Assembly: GCA_002346535.1 (NCBI GenBank)
Contig: DDZZ01000010.1
Span: 1-64,000 of the forward strand
DNA length: 64,000 bases
From: Opitutales bacterium UBA2995
GTDB taxonomy: Bacteria; Verrucomicrobiota; Verrucomicrobiia; Opitutales; UBA2995
Direction of reading: 5' to 3'
The notes under the pieces were generated by a model. It was not told where the DNA came from, made no database searches, and worked only from the letters and a program-made list of their open reading frames with translations. Below are positions 10,401 to 17,495 of the stretch, in pieces; position 1 is the stretch's first letter; each line of letters opens with the position of its first letter. The position numbers and the translations under genes were made by a program.

Positions 10401-10797
10401 CAAAAATGAATTGGATTTGGCGATTCATTTTGAAGGCGACTTTCCGGCCACTGGAAAAGTGTCATTTGATGATTTTTCATTATCCGAAATTCTCTGCGAA
10501 TCTAAAACCGATTTGGTGGGTGACGCTAAACGCGGCAAAACTATCTTTTTCGAGCATGAAATAGCTTCCTGCTCACGTTGCCACAAAGTGAACGAACAAG
10601 GTGGTGATGTGGGTCCTAGCCTGGATGGAATTGCATCCAAAAAGCAAATTGATTACCTGCGAGAAAGCTTGATCGATCCTCAGGCGACCATTGCCGAAGG
10701 ATTTCCGGTTGAGCTTTCACCGATGCCTCCATTTGGTGTACTTCTCGAACCTCAGCAGTTGGAGGATGTACTAGCCTATTTGAAGACTCTCAACTAA
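7498..10797 (+). CDS. ThuA + PVC-type propeller dehydrogenase + HEAT + CBM-like + cytochrome c
   Basis: The product is 1099 aa from ATG 7498; ATG 7507 is nearer the signal peptide and a TTG lies at 7489. After the signal peptide comes a ThuA-like, class I glutamine-amidotransferase-fold domain (about 28-235; VLFLGHEQKNHHRSD, GGGFLPIHCASW, GKGKVFYTASGHD). The PVC-type propeller is at about 292-660 (WDERGRLWVGESVDYPNG; DTDQDGKCDK), HEAT-like repeats at 670-830 and a jelly-roll CBM4/9-like module at about 845-995 (NLVSNSSFEV start). The C-terminal cytochrome c has C1025-x2-C1028-H1029 and a probable Met ligand in LSPMPPFG (M1076). The protein would act outside the inner membrane, oxidising a sugar-derived substrate and passing electrons to heme. 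Substrate is unknown. Its modular build mirrors the proteins at 211 and 27308. Confidence 0.87.
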   Translation: MLSMEQSVFRLLIFVSLFSLHTLLTAETGPIRVLFLGHEQKNHHRSDLYYPMLEQALGPDAIYFDYVTDPETALGNAEYLNRFDALLMYANHKEITPQQWKNLKSYVDEGGGFLPIHCASWCFENEPGFDQLVGGRFAHHKTGVFSPNTIKPDHPAVEGVPRFKAWDETYVHINHNPNNRVVLQVREVAGSDDNIQKAEPWTWIRTVGKGKVFYTASGHDERVWNQSAFHELLKAGILWAVGDEKRKSYQSFVANRVRLAYERRDNIPNYENRPEPLPFQFPLSPLDSMDYTRAPVGFKLELFAHEPDIINPICMAWDERGRLWVGESVDYPNGLTDTRRGQDNIKILEDTDQDGKCDKVTVFATGLNIPTSITFSNGGIIVAHAPDFLFLKDTDGDDVVDVREILNTGWGIRDTHAGPSNLRYGFDNKIWGTVGYSGYRDPNVDEEDKSAQKFGQGVFSMNPDGSGLQFQHQFNNNTWGLGFNESGDVFGSTANNNPAFFCGFPLSGYSESQGLSAKMIADSAQFHPITPNVRQVDIFGAYTAGSGYTLANSNNFPESWRNSMAFIGGPTGHLLGMYQNVPDGSGYMAKNRFALIASADEWFSPVAAEVGPDGNLWVADWYNFIIQHNPTPTVVNGGYDAANGAGNAHVNLNRDRQHGRIYRLIWEGAQDSEIRSLSKASSKELVSALSNDNQFWRLTAQRLLVEKRPDGVLGDLKQLLVGGGIPAVHAFWALHGLEKMEKSLHITALMDKNPFLRKAAVSALGNSAEGRELLIDTAILADSDLGVRRAAFIALAHQAPDTALQALIRRLYIDEVNRTDAWLSIALKAAAANQSIQLNESILGPNLVSNSSFEVVEGGMPVGWILLDSKNYGETSLSFDGNAGDTKPRSGDRVLTIDADKGAEFVWYTKVKVKPDTDYRLATWIKVRSLKEGNATFIAVRQIPSARSEVLKWRSPWLELEVYFNSGDKNELDLAIHFEGDFPATGKVSFDDFSLSEILCESKTDLVGDAKRGKTIFFEHEIASCSRCHKVNEQGGDVGPSLDGIASKKQIDYLRESLIDPQATIAEGFPVELSPMPPFGVLLEPQQLEDVLAYLKTLN

Positions 10798-10887
10798 TAT
10801 TTAATTGACTCAGAAGGAAATCACTTTGCGAATGAAATGAAAAGTCCATTCTTGGTTAATTCATCTCTTAATCTTCAAAAAAACTCT

Positions 10888-12021
10888 ATGAGAGAAAAAC
10901 AAATTAATATAGCTATCATCGGGCTAGGATTCGGAGCCGAATTTATTCCAATTTACCAACGTCATCCCAACGCAAATATGTATGCAATCTGCCAGCGTAC
11001 AGAATCGGCATTAAACGAAGTGGGGGACAGGTATGTGGTCGACAATCGATACTCCAATTATGATGAACTTCTCCAGGATCCAAACATCGATGCGGTTCAT
11101 ATTAACTCACCGATCCCCAATCATGGGGAACAATCCATAGCTGCGCTCAAGGCAGGTAAGCATGTGGCTTGCACGGTGCCGATGGCGACTTCAGTAAAGG
11201 ACTGTTTGGAAATCATCCGCTTGGTTGAAGAAACGGGCCTCAAATACATGATGATGGAAACGGTCGTATACTCGCGTGAGTTCCTCTACATGAAAAAGCT
11301 TTATGAGGATGGCGAGCTGGGAAAATTGCAGTTCCTTCAAGCATCCCACCAGCAGGATATGGATGGATGGCCCGGTTACTGGCCTGGTCTCCCACCCATG
11401 TACTACGCAACTCATTGCGTAGGTCCCGTCTTGGGACTTCCCGGAGAAGATGCCGAGTACATCTCTTGTTTCCCGTCCGGAACGATTCGTGAAGAAATGC
11501 ACTATCATTATAATTCTCCTTTTGCGATTGAAACGACGCATATCAAAATGCGGAATAGCGATCTATCTGCGCGAATAATTCGCTCATTGTTTGACGTATC
11601 GCGTCAGTATCGAGAGAGTATCGATGTATATGGCGTTAAAAAATCGGTTGAATGGCCGTTGATTGAAGGTGAGCCATTGGTAGTCCATACAGCTAAGAAA
11701 CCCGAACCGGAAATCCCAGAAAAGGTGGAGTGCCCGGATTTTGCGCATTTGCTGCCCGATGAAATCGCGCCATTTACTACAGGAGGAGTTTACGGTGGCG
11801 AGGAAGGTGAGGAGCACCTTTCATTCACTCAAGGTGCGGGTCATGGAGGATCTCATCCTCATTTAGCCAATGAGTTTCTTGATGCCCTGATTCAGAATCG
11901 TGATCCTTGGCCCAATGCAAAACAATCTGCCAATTGGACATGCACGGGGATTTTGGCTCACGACTCGGCCTTGAAAGGTGGGGAGCTGATTCGGTTGCCG
12001 GACGAGACATTCTCTCAATAA
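10888..12021 (+). CDS. Gfo/Idh/MocA family oxidoreductase
   Basis: This is a 377-aa NAD(P)-dependent sugar or inositol dehydrogenase-type protein. The Rossmann motif IAIIGLGFGAEF begins right after the chosen ATG; an in-frame ATG at 10837 would add 17 residues with no counterpart in the fold. The family motif for the catalytic lysine is present as KAGKHVACTVPMA, with T-V replacing the usual E-K-P, so the standard catalytic Lys of EKP is not evident. The C-terminal alpha/beta domain includes THCVGPVLGL and the GGSHPHLANEFLDAL stretch typical of the family. It follows the ThuA-propeller gene by about 90 bp in the same direction and could act on the oxidised sugar. The substrate is not predictable, and the altered EKP motif leaves activity uncertain. 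Confidence 0.85.
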   Translation: MREKQINIAIIGLGFGAEFIPIYQRHPNANMYAICQRTESALNEVGDRYVVDNRYSNYDELLQDPNIDAVHINSPIPNHGEQSIAALKAGKHVACTVPMATSVKDCLEIIRLVEETGLKYMMMETVVYSREFLYMKKLYEDGELGKLQFLQASHQQDMDGWPGYWPGLPPMYYATHCVGPVLGLPGEDAEYISCFPSGTIREEMHYHYNSPFAIETTHIKMRNSDLSARIIRSLFDVSRQYRESIDVYGVKKSVEWPLIEGEPLVVHTAKKPEPEIPEKVECPDFAHLLPDEIAPFTTGGVYGGEEGEEHLSFTQGAGHGGSHPHLANEFLDALIQNRDPWPNAKQSANWTCTGILAHDSALKGGELIRLPDETFSQ

Positions 12022-12154
12022 GGTTTCGCAACTTTAGATAAACTTCGATGGGAAGCATTAGGGTAACTTCAAATCCTGAGGTTGTCGAAGTGCTTCAGCA
12101 TCGATCAAACGAATGTTTGAACAGAAGAAAACGGAGAAAATAGAGAAATTATTA

Positions 12155-12182
12155 TGTATTAGGAACTGCTTTTGGCTGCGAT
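12155..12182 (+). repeat. Degenerate REP-like element
   Basis: The sequence taggaactgctttTGGCTGCG resembles the TGTAGGAGCTGCTTTAGCTGCG element at 20683. It lies between an upstream in-frame ATG (12113) and the signal-peptide start (12215) of the next sulfatase, which argues against the longer reading. Confidence 0.4.
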
Positions 12183-12214
12183 CTGCCTCTAATTTAAACA
12201 AGACAAAAATAAAG

Positions 12215-13972
12215 ATGAAGAAAAAGGTTTTTGCCCATTTGTGGTTATTTCTCCTGGTTTGTTGGAACCTAGTTCAAGCCACAAGCCATCCCAATGTGAT
12301 CCTTATTGTCACGGATGATCAGGGGTATGGTGATTTGGGGGCTCATGGTAATCCGATTTTGCAGACGCCGAATTTAGATAAATTGCATGGAGAGAGTATT
12401 CGTTTCAGCAATTTCCATGTGTCACCGGTCTGTACACCGATGCGTGGTGAGCTTATGACCGGATTGTATGCGTTGAGAAACAAAGCCGGGATGGTTCCTG
12501 CAGGTAGAAACCTTATGCGCAAGGACATCGTTACTATGCCTGGCGTCTTCGCTGAAAATGGATATGCCACGGGACTATTCGGGAAATGGCATCTGGGTGA
12601 TGCCTATCCGCATCGACCAATGGATCGGGGATTCCAAAGAGTTGTATGGCACAAAGGCTGGGGCCTGGCTTCGGAAATTGAATACGATAACGATTATTAC
12701 TACACACGCTACTTGGATGAGATGGAGGTTAAATACTCGGACCGGTTCTGCACCAATCTCTGGTTTGACACAGCCATGGAATGGATGGATGGGCAGATCG
12801 ATTCGGAGCAACCGTTTTTCACCTACATCGCTCTAAATACTCCCCATAGTCCGTTTCATGCATTAGCTAAGGACTTCGCTAAATACGGACACCAGGTCAG
12901 TGATTCTAGCGTCGCCCATTTTTTTGGTCTCATCGATAACATCGATCAAAATTATGCACGGTTGGATTTATGGATGAACGAGCGTGGTATCCATGAAAAC
13001 ACTCTTCTAATTTTCATGAACGACAACGGCACTGCCCGAGGTGAAAAAATCTTCAATGCGGGGATGCGTGGTAAGAAAGGTAGTGGATACGAGGGTGGTC
13101 ACCGTGGAATTCTCTTTGTCCGATGGCCTGGAGGTAAGTTAGGGAATCCGCGAGAGGTGGATTATGCATCCAGCGTCACTGATATTCTACCGACTTTAGC
13201 GGATATGCTGGATTTAAAGATCCCGAAAACTGAGTTTCCATTTGATGGTATCAGCCTAAAATCGGCTTTAGATAATACTGATTTTTCAAAGAATGGAAGA
13301 AAACTCATCGTTCAATTTGGGAGCCGCTTTCGGCCTCAAAAGTTTTTCCGCAGTTGCGTGATATTTGATCATTGGCGACTCAATGGGAAATCGGAACTCT
13401 ATGACCTCAGCAAGGATCCCGGCCAGGAGCATGATGTTTCAGATAAGTTCCCTGAACTGACAAAAGCATTGCGTGATTATTATAATGAGTACTGGGACTC
13501 TATTGAGGAATCCAATACGTTCATAGAATCCATCGTTGTCGGAAATGATGCAGAACCTTTTACGGATTTGACCTGTAATAACTGGGTAGAAGTCGATTTC
13601 GACAATCGGAATCACGTCGCGGGTGGTGAATCCATGGGAGGCGTTTGGCAAATTGAAGCTGATAAAAGCGGGTTCTACCGTGTTGAGCTTGCTCGTTGGC
13701 CTTTTTTTATGAAACGAGCACTCACTACCACGGGTCCATCAACTACTATTGGGGGTATGCCCATTGAAGAAGGGGTTGCTTTGCCAATCACCAGTGGAAG
13801 CTTGAGTGTTGATGGATCTCAGGCCATTCAAGCAAACGCTCATAAAGACAATACACGCATCGTGCTGGAGGTAGAGCTATCTGTCGGTAGACATACCCTG
13901 CAGGGGTGGTTTCACGACGCCTCGGGAAAGAAAATTGCAGGTGCTTTCTATAGTCGGGTAACCAAACTTTGA
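12215..13972 (+). CDS. Sulfatase with C-terminal beta-domain
   Basis: This is a 585-aa formylglycine-type sulfatase. The start at ATG 12215 gives a standard signal peptide (MKKKVFAHLWLFLLVCW); an upstream in-frame ATG at 12113 would add 34 residues read through a REP-like repeat. The fold opens with NVILIVTDDQGYGDLG. The active site is CTPMRGELMTG, then GKWHLGDAYPHRP and IFMNDNGTARG. A ~140-residue C-terminal extension (from about 455) is homologous to the tail of the sulfatase at 4789-6645: both have a G-x-W-x-I stretch, S-G-x-Y, an IGG turn, and an E-V-E-L/L-E-x-E pattern. It is predicted to be exported and to desulfate a polysaccharide. The two tail-bearing sulfatases are probably paralogues. 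Confidence 0.9.
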   Translation: MKKKVFAHLWLFLLVCWNLVQATSHPNVILIVTDDQGYGDLGAHGNPILQTPNLDKLHGESIRFSNFHVSPVCTPMRGELMTGLYALRNKAGMVPAGRNLMRKDIVTMPGVFAENGYATGLFGKWHLGDAYPHRPMDRGFQRVVWHKGWGLASEIEYDNDYYYTRYLDEMEVKYSDRFCTNLWFDTAMEWMDGQIDSEQPFFTYIALNTPHSPFHALAKDFAKYGHQVSDSSVAHFFGLIDNIDQNYARLDLWMNERGIHENTLLIFMNDNGTARGEKIFNAGMRGKKGSGYEGGHRGILFVRWPGGKLGNPREVDYASSVTDILPTLADMLDLKIPKTEFPFDGISLKSALDNTDFSKNGRKLIVQFGSRFRPQKFFRSCVIFDHWRLNGKSELYDLSKDPGQEHDVSDKFPELTKALRDYYNEYWDSIEESNTFIESIVVGNDAEPFTDLTCNNWVEVDFDNRNHVAGGESMGGVWQIEADKSGFYRVELARWPFFMKRALTTTGPSTTIGGMPIEEGVALPITSGSLSVDGSQAIQANAHKDNTRIVLEVELSVGRHTLQGWFHDASGKKIAGAFYSRVTKL

Positions 13973-14329
13973 ATACTTATATATAATTAATGGAAAACTA
14001 ATTTTAGCTAATTTATTGGCTGTTAATTTGGTTAGTGTCCATTTAGATGCTGAAAGGCCAACGTTGTCCTCGCCCTTGTGGGTTTTATGGGTTGGTTTAG
14101 TATGGGCTGCTATGGAGGGATGGTTGAGGAACCCAAGCTCGTGTTGTCCTCGAAAACTGGCGCGACAAGTACAATCGAATCTCTATCCGAACAGCAATCT
14201 CGGATTCCTTTTCCCAAATATGACTGCCAGATACTGGCAGAAAGCTAAACAAAGAGTCCTTGGTTACGGTCACTTCTAAAAGACTGAGTCCAAAATAGGC
14301 CGTCCGATTCTAGAAACAAATCCTTCTCC
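13973..14329. other. Intergenic, no supported gene
   Basis: This 357-bp gap separates a sulfatase from the convergent MFS gene. An open frame at 14016-14279 has no recognisable domain and does not read like a protein. Another frame around 14090-14235 gives a coding-looking stretch (VEEPKLVLSSKTGATSTIES) and may be an unidentifiable gene remnant. Confidence 0.4.
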
Positions 14330-15829
14330 TTATTCCTGATCGTGCAAATCAATCGGCTTATAGCCACCTCGTAATTTGAAGTAATAAAACATGATCAGGT
14401 AACAAACCAGCATAAAGCCTGGTAAAATAGCCACCTTGGCAAAACTACCTTTCTTACTGGCACTTTGAATGGCCGTTAATTTTTCCTGACCTTCAGCGCT
14501 TAAAGTAGCTATGGCATCCAGATTCACACTGGGCACTTCACCAAAGATAGTTTGTCTGGGTTCGCCCTTCACCTGTTCATAGAGTGCCGGGCTTGTGGCT
14601 GATAGTTGAGCATCCACCTCACGATCCTGAAGAACCCCCATAAATGGTGTACCGATAATTCCCATACCTAGGGCTCCCACAGCAGAAACTCCGTTCAGAG
14701 TAAGCGCACCCCCTTTGGGGAAGCGTTCCGATACCAGCCCCAATGTGGTTGACCAGAGAAAAGTTTTTCCAAAGGCATAAACGGTTGCGGCTATTATCAC
14801 CATAAAGGCTGCGGCCTCGGAAAGGAACAAAAGTCCAACAATGGCAATGGCGGCACTGATGACCAAAAGCCCAATAGGGGAGAATTTATGAACAATGGGA
14901 CCGGCGTAAAACCGCAAAATGGTCATAATGCTGGAAACGTAAATAAATACCCAGGTTGCCCCCTTGGGCGAAAGTTCGGCCACCAACAGTTCAGGCATCC
15001 AGGAGTCGGTTCCCAGTTCCGTAGTCGCAAGCGGGCCCATGGTTAATAGGATTAGCAGAAACAACCAACTCCCCAAACTGTGAGTATAAAGACCAGCCGC
15101 CAAGGCCAGGACCAATGCTATTCCTACGGGGACCACCCAAAATAACTGAATCCCCGCGATCTGCGCTACACCCATGGTCATCAACCAGCCTATAATAAAG
15201 AATCCAACTCCACCCACTTCCTTGAGCATGTCGCGGTAAGGGATGCCTGCCGCCACCCGTTCGTTAGGGGGAAATTTCAATGGGATAAGGAGCACGGTGT
15301 AGATAATTACCGGGATAAAACAGGCTCCGTACTTAACCTGCCAGTTCAAGTCGCCGAGGAATAGGGTAAAGAGGGCACCAAGGGCCAATCCAGCCGGCCA
15401 ACCTGCGTGAAGAATATTTAGCCACTTGACTTTTTCCTGTCGATACGCGGTCGCTACTACTGGATTAATAAAGGCTTCCACGATGCCGTTTGCGATGGCT
15501 ACTAGGAATGTTCCCCAGTAAAGCGTCTGATAACCGGTCGCAAATATTGTAAGTAACAACGAAGCTATATGGAGGATGATGGCGAATATTGCGGCTGTTT
15601 TATAACCGATTTTATCGATAATAAGACTGAATACTATAATACTGATTGCGAAGGGCCAAAGTCCGACACCTAAGATGGTACCTTTTTGGGCTTCGGATAA
15701 ATCAAACTTAACTGCCAACTCCCCGATGACATTGGCACGCAAGCCAAACACGAAGGAGGTTGCTACCAGCGCAATAAAACAAGCCCAGAATATTTTCCTC
15801 CTGGACTTTTCGTCTACATTATCAGTCAT
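14330..15829 (-). CDS. MFS transporter
   Basis: This is a 499-aa major facilitator with about 12 hydrophobic segments. The first pair of helices encloses FDLSEAQKGTILGVGLWPF, and the loop between TM2 and TM3 reads DKIGYK, a variant of the DRxGRR motif A. A ~70-residue soluble insert between the last two helices contains repeated acidic residues and is unusual for the family. It probably imports a sugar or organic acid into the cytoplasm; the substrate is unassigned. It is transcribed alone, convergent with the sulfatase at 12215, with a 520-bp gap upstream. Confidence 0.85.
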   Translation of the reverse strand: MTDNVDEKSRRKIFWACFIALVATSFVFGLRANVIGELAVKFDLSEAQKGTILGVGLWPFAISIIVFSLIIDKIGYKTAAIFAIILHIASLLLTIFATGYQTLYWGTFLVAIANGIVEAFINPVVATAYRQEKVKWLNILHAGWPAGLALGALFTLFLGDLNWQVKYGACFIPVIIYTVLLIPLKFPPNERVAAGIPYRDMLKEVGGVGFFIIGWLMTMGVAQIAGIQLFWVVPVGIALVLALAAGLYTHSLGSWLFLLILLTMGPLATTELGTDSWMPELLVAELSPKGATWVFIYVSSIMTILRFYAGPIVHKFSPIGLLVISAAIAIVGLLFLSEAAAFMVIIAATVYAFGKTFLWSTTLGLVSERFPKGGALTLNGVSAVGALGMGIIGTPFMGVLQDREVDAQLSATSPALYEQVKGEPRQTIFGEVPSVNLDAIATLSAEGQEKLTAIQSASKKGSFAKVAILPGFMLVCYLIMFYYFKLRGGYKPIDLHDQE

Positions 15830-15990
15830 AAGTGTTTCTTGAGGTCTAACGGTGCATTGTCTAAAGCAAATCGTCTATGGCAACTCTAGAAGATTTAAAA
15901 AAATGAACCCGATGCTCTTAAAAATGCTTCTCCCTACAGCAAGCGGTGGTGTATCTACGCATTTTCTATGAAGGGCTTCAAATTCGGTAA

Positions 15991-16024
15991 TTCCATGTTG
16001 GGTATACTTAGAGAGGAACGGAGA
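15991..16024. repeat. Dispersed repeat, copy B
   Basis: It matches positions 1-34: CCATGTTGGGTATAC is identical in both copies and the following GAACGGAGA is also shared, with a few changes between. The flanks differ, so the repeat unit is short. A short translation in one frame (MLGILREERRSGD) looks protein-like, so a gene remnant is possible. Confidence 0.5.
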
Positions 16025-16050
16025 TCTGGCGATTGTTGAGATCACCCGTT

Positions 16051-16116
16051 TAATGATTCTATACTGAATTATTCTGTTTAAAAAAATTAGACCGAATCAT
16101 TAGATACAGAATCATG
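16051..16116. repeat. Imperfect inverted repeat
   Basis: The left arm aatgattctatac pairs with the right arm gatacagaatcatg, across an AT-rich loop. The position, between divergent genes and 230 bp upstream of the CBM9/PKD start, would suit an operator or a structured leader, but no regulator is identified. Confidence 0.3.
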
Positions 16117-16201
16117 ATTTTGAGTATATAGGTGTAGAAGAGCAGTTTGCTGCCGATTGAAGATCTAAGGATCGGGTGGCAGTCTTTGCTTTCAGCTTCT
16201 C

Positions 16202-16227
16202 CGAGACACGGTAAAGCCGCTCCTATA
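16202..16227 (-). repeat. REP-like element, inverted orientation
   Basis: The reverse complement reads TATAGGAGCGGCTTTACCG, very close to the element at 20683 (TGTAGGAGCTGCTTTAGC). This is one of at least five clear or degenerate members in the window, all outside intact genes. Confidence 0.6.
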
Positions 16228-16349
16228 AAAATGTTCTAAGCATGGTTTGTCGGTTATCTCTGTTTCCTTCTATTCAATTTAATAATTGATAGTGACAAAT
16301 TGCCAAAGAGAGTAATATTTGCTCAATTCAGGAGCCGAACAAAAACACC

Positions 16350-17495
16350 ATGCAAACTTTTCCACGAGCCTTGTTAACTAAACTCACAACATTGTCTATT
16401 CTGGCAGGACTACCCGGATTGACAGCTGGATCCGATTTGAAGTACTTACTGGCTCGACCAGATCTCGAGTTTAAAATTTTTCAGTTTCCGCGAGACGCCA
16501 TGCCGCGCATAGATGGCTATCTTTGCGATTGGGAAATTGTTCCGGATTCTTATTTCTATGATACGTCAATGCTTAATGACACTGTCGACGGTCATGGTAC
16601 TGATATCGATCGAAACGATCTGGACGTGAGAGTGGCGGTTGGTTGGGTCAAGGATTTGAACCGATTGTACTTTCTCTATGAAGCTCAAGATGATTTTTGG
16701 GACTTTGGACGATTCAACCCGCATGGTTATTTGAATGACATCTTTGAAATAGTTGTTGATGGAGACCTGTCGGGCGGCTCCTTCATCTTGAATGAAAATT
16801 TACTGCCTGATGGGTCTGGAGATCGATCCAGTCCGGAATATATCGAAAATTATACCCGCTTTGCCGGGAACCACGCACAGAACTATCACATTTATACGCC
16901 TCCCGTGAATAATGCCTGGGTATTGGTATGGGGTGGGCAATCCTGGATATCCCAATTTCCATATTCAAATTGGGCCTACAATTACAATTTTGAACATGGG
17001 GAAAGTGGAAAGCTCACCTTAGAGTTTTGGATAACCCCTTTCAACCATGCCCCATCCGCGGGTCCTGAACATGCGGTTGAATCTCAACTGAAGGAAAATG
17101 AGTTGGTGGGTATTTCCTGGTCGATTCTCGACTTTGATGGCGATAAGCGGGAAGGCCACTATAACCTGGCGCACAATGTATTGATGGTTAGGCATGCCGA
17201 TTACCTTTGTAGCTTTCGGTTGATGCCCATTGAACCGGCTTTGCTTCCGAAAATTCGAGCTGAATGGACTTACAAATATGTGGATCAGGATCGCCGTGTG
17301 GTTGCATTCCAGGATGAATCGATTGGTGAAGTTATCGCCTGGAATTGGAACTTTGGGGATGGAAATACATCGGACGAGCAACATCCGATTCATACCTTTG
17401 CCGAGCCGAATATGCGTACCGTTATTACCCTGGAAGTAACCGGACTCATAGGGAATTCTAAACGGACGCGTTACTGGGAGGTTTTATTAAAGTAG
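16350..17495 (+). CDS. Secreted CBM9-like/PKD-domain protein
   Basis: This 381-aa protein has a signal peptide (about 1-27). Residues 45-290 resemble a CBM9/DOMON-type sugar-binding fold: PRIDGYLCDW at the start, a VAVGW...LYFLYEAQDD strand pair, then EIVVDGDLSGG. Residues about 310-381 form a PKD domain (IAWNWNFGDGNTSDEQHPIH, then TVITLEVTG). There is no catalytic domain, so it is probably a surface carbohydrate-binding or adhesive protein, not an enzyme. Its 3' end overlaps the convergent Nramp-like gene by 9 bp. Confidence 0.75.
   Translation: MQTFPRALLTKLTTLSILAGLPGLTAGSDLKYLLARPDLEFKIFQFPRDAMPRIDGYLCDWEIVPDSYFYDTSMLNDTVDGHGTDIDRNDLDVRVAVGWVKDLNRLYFLYEAQDDFWDFGRFNPHGYLNDIFEIVVDGDLSGGSFILNENLLPDGSGDRSSPEYIENYTRFAGNHAQNYHIYTPPVNNAWVLVWGGQSWISQFPYSNWAYNYNFEHGESGKLTLEFWITPFNHAPSAGPEHAVESQLKENELVGISWSILDFDGDKREGHYNLAHNVLMVRHADYLCSFRLMPIEPALLPKIRAEWTYKYVDQDRRVVAFQDESIGEVIAWNWNFGDGNTSDEQHPIHTFAEPNMRTVITLEVTGLIGNSKRTRYWEVLLK

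Larger units (their letters stand above)
15830..16349. other. Long divergent intergenic region with repeats
   Basis: This 520-bp gap lies between the divergent MFS and CBM9/PKD genes, so both promoters should be here. It holds dispersed repeat copy B (15991-16024), an imperfect inverted repeat built from AATGATTCT...AGAATCAT (about 16051-16116), and a REP-like element (16202-16227). No gene was recognised. Confidence 0.5.

Noticed and set aside
12113..12214. N-terminal extension of the sulfatase from ATG 12113
   Set aside because: The added 34 residues are read through a REP-like repeat and precede a complete signal peptide, so ATG 12215 is preferred.
14016..14279. 87-codon open frame on the + strand between sulfatase and MFS genes
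   Set aside because: No recognisable domain, low-quality amino-acid pattern and another frame there looks more protein-like; treated as non-coding or decayed.
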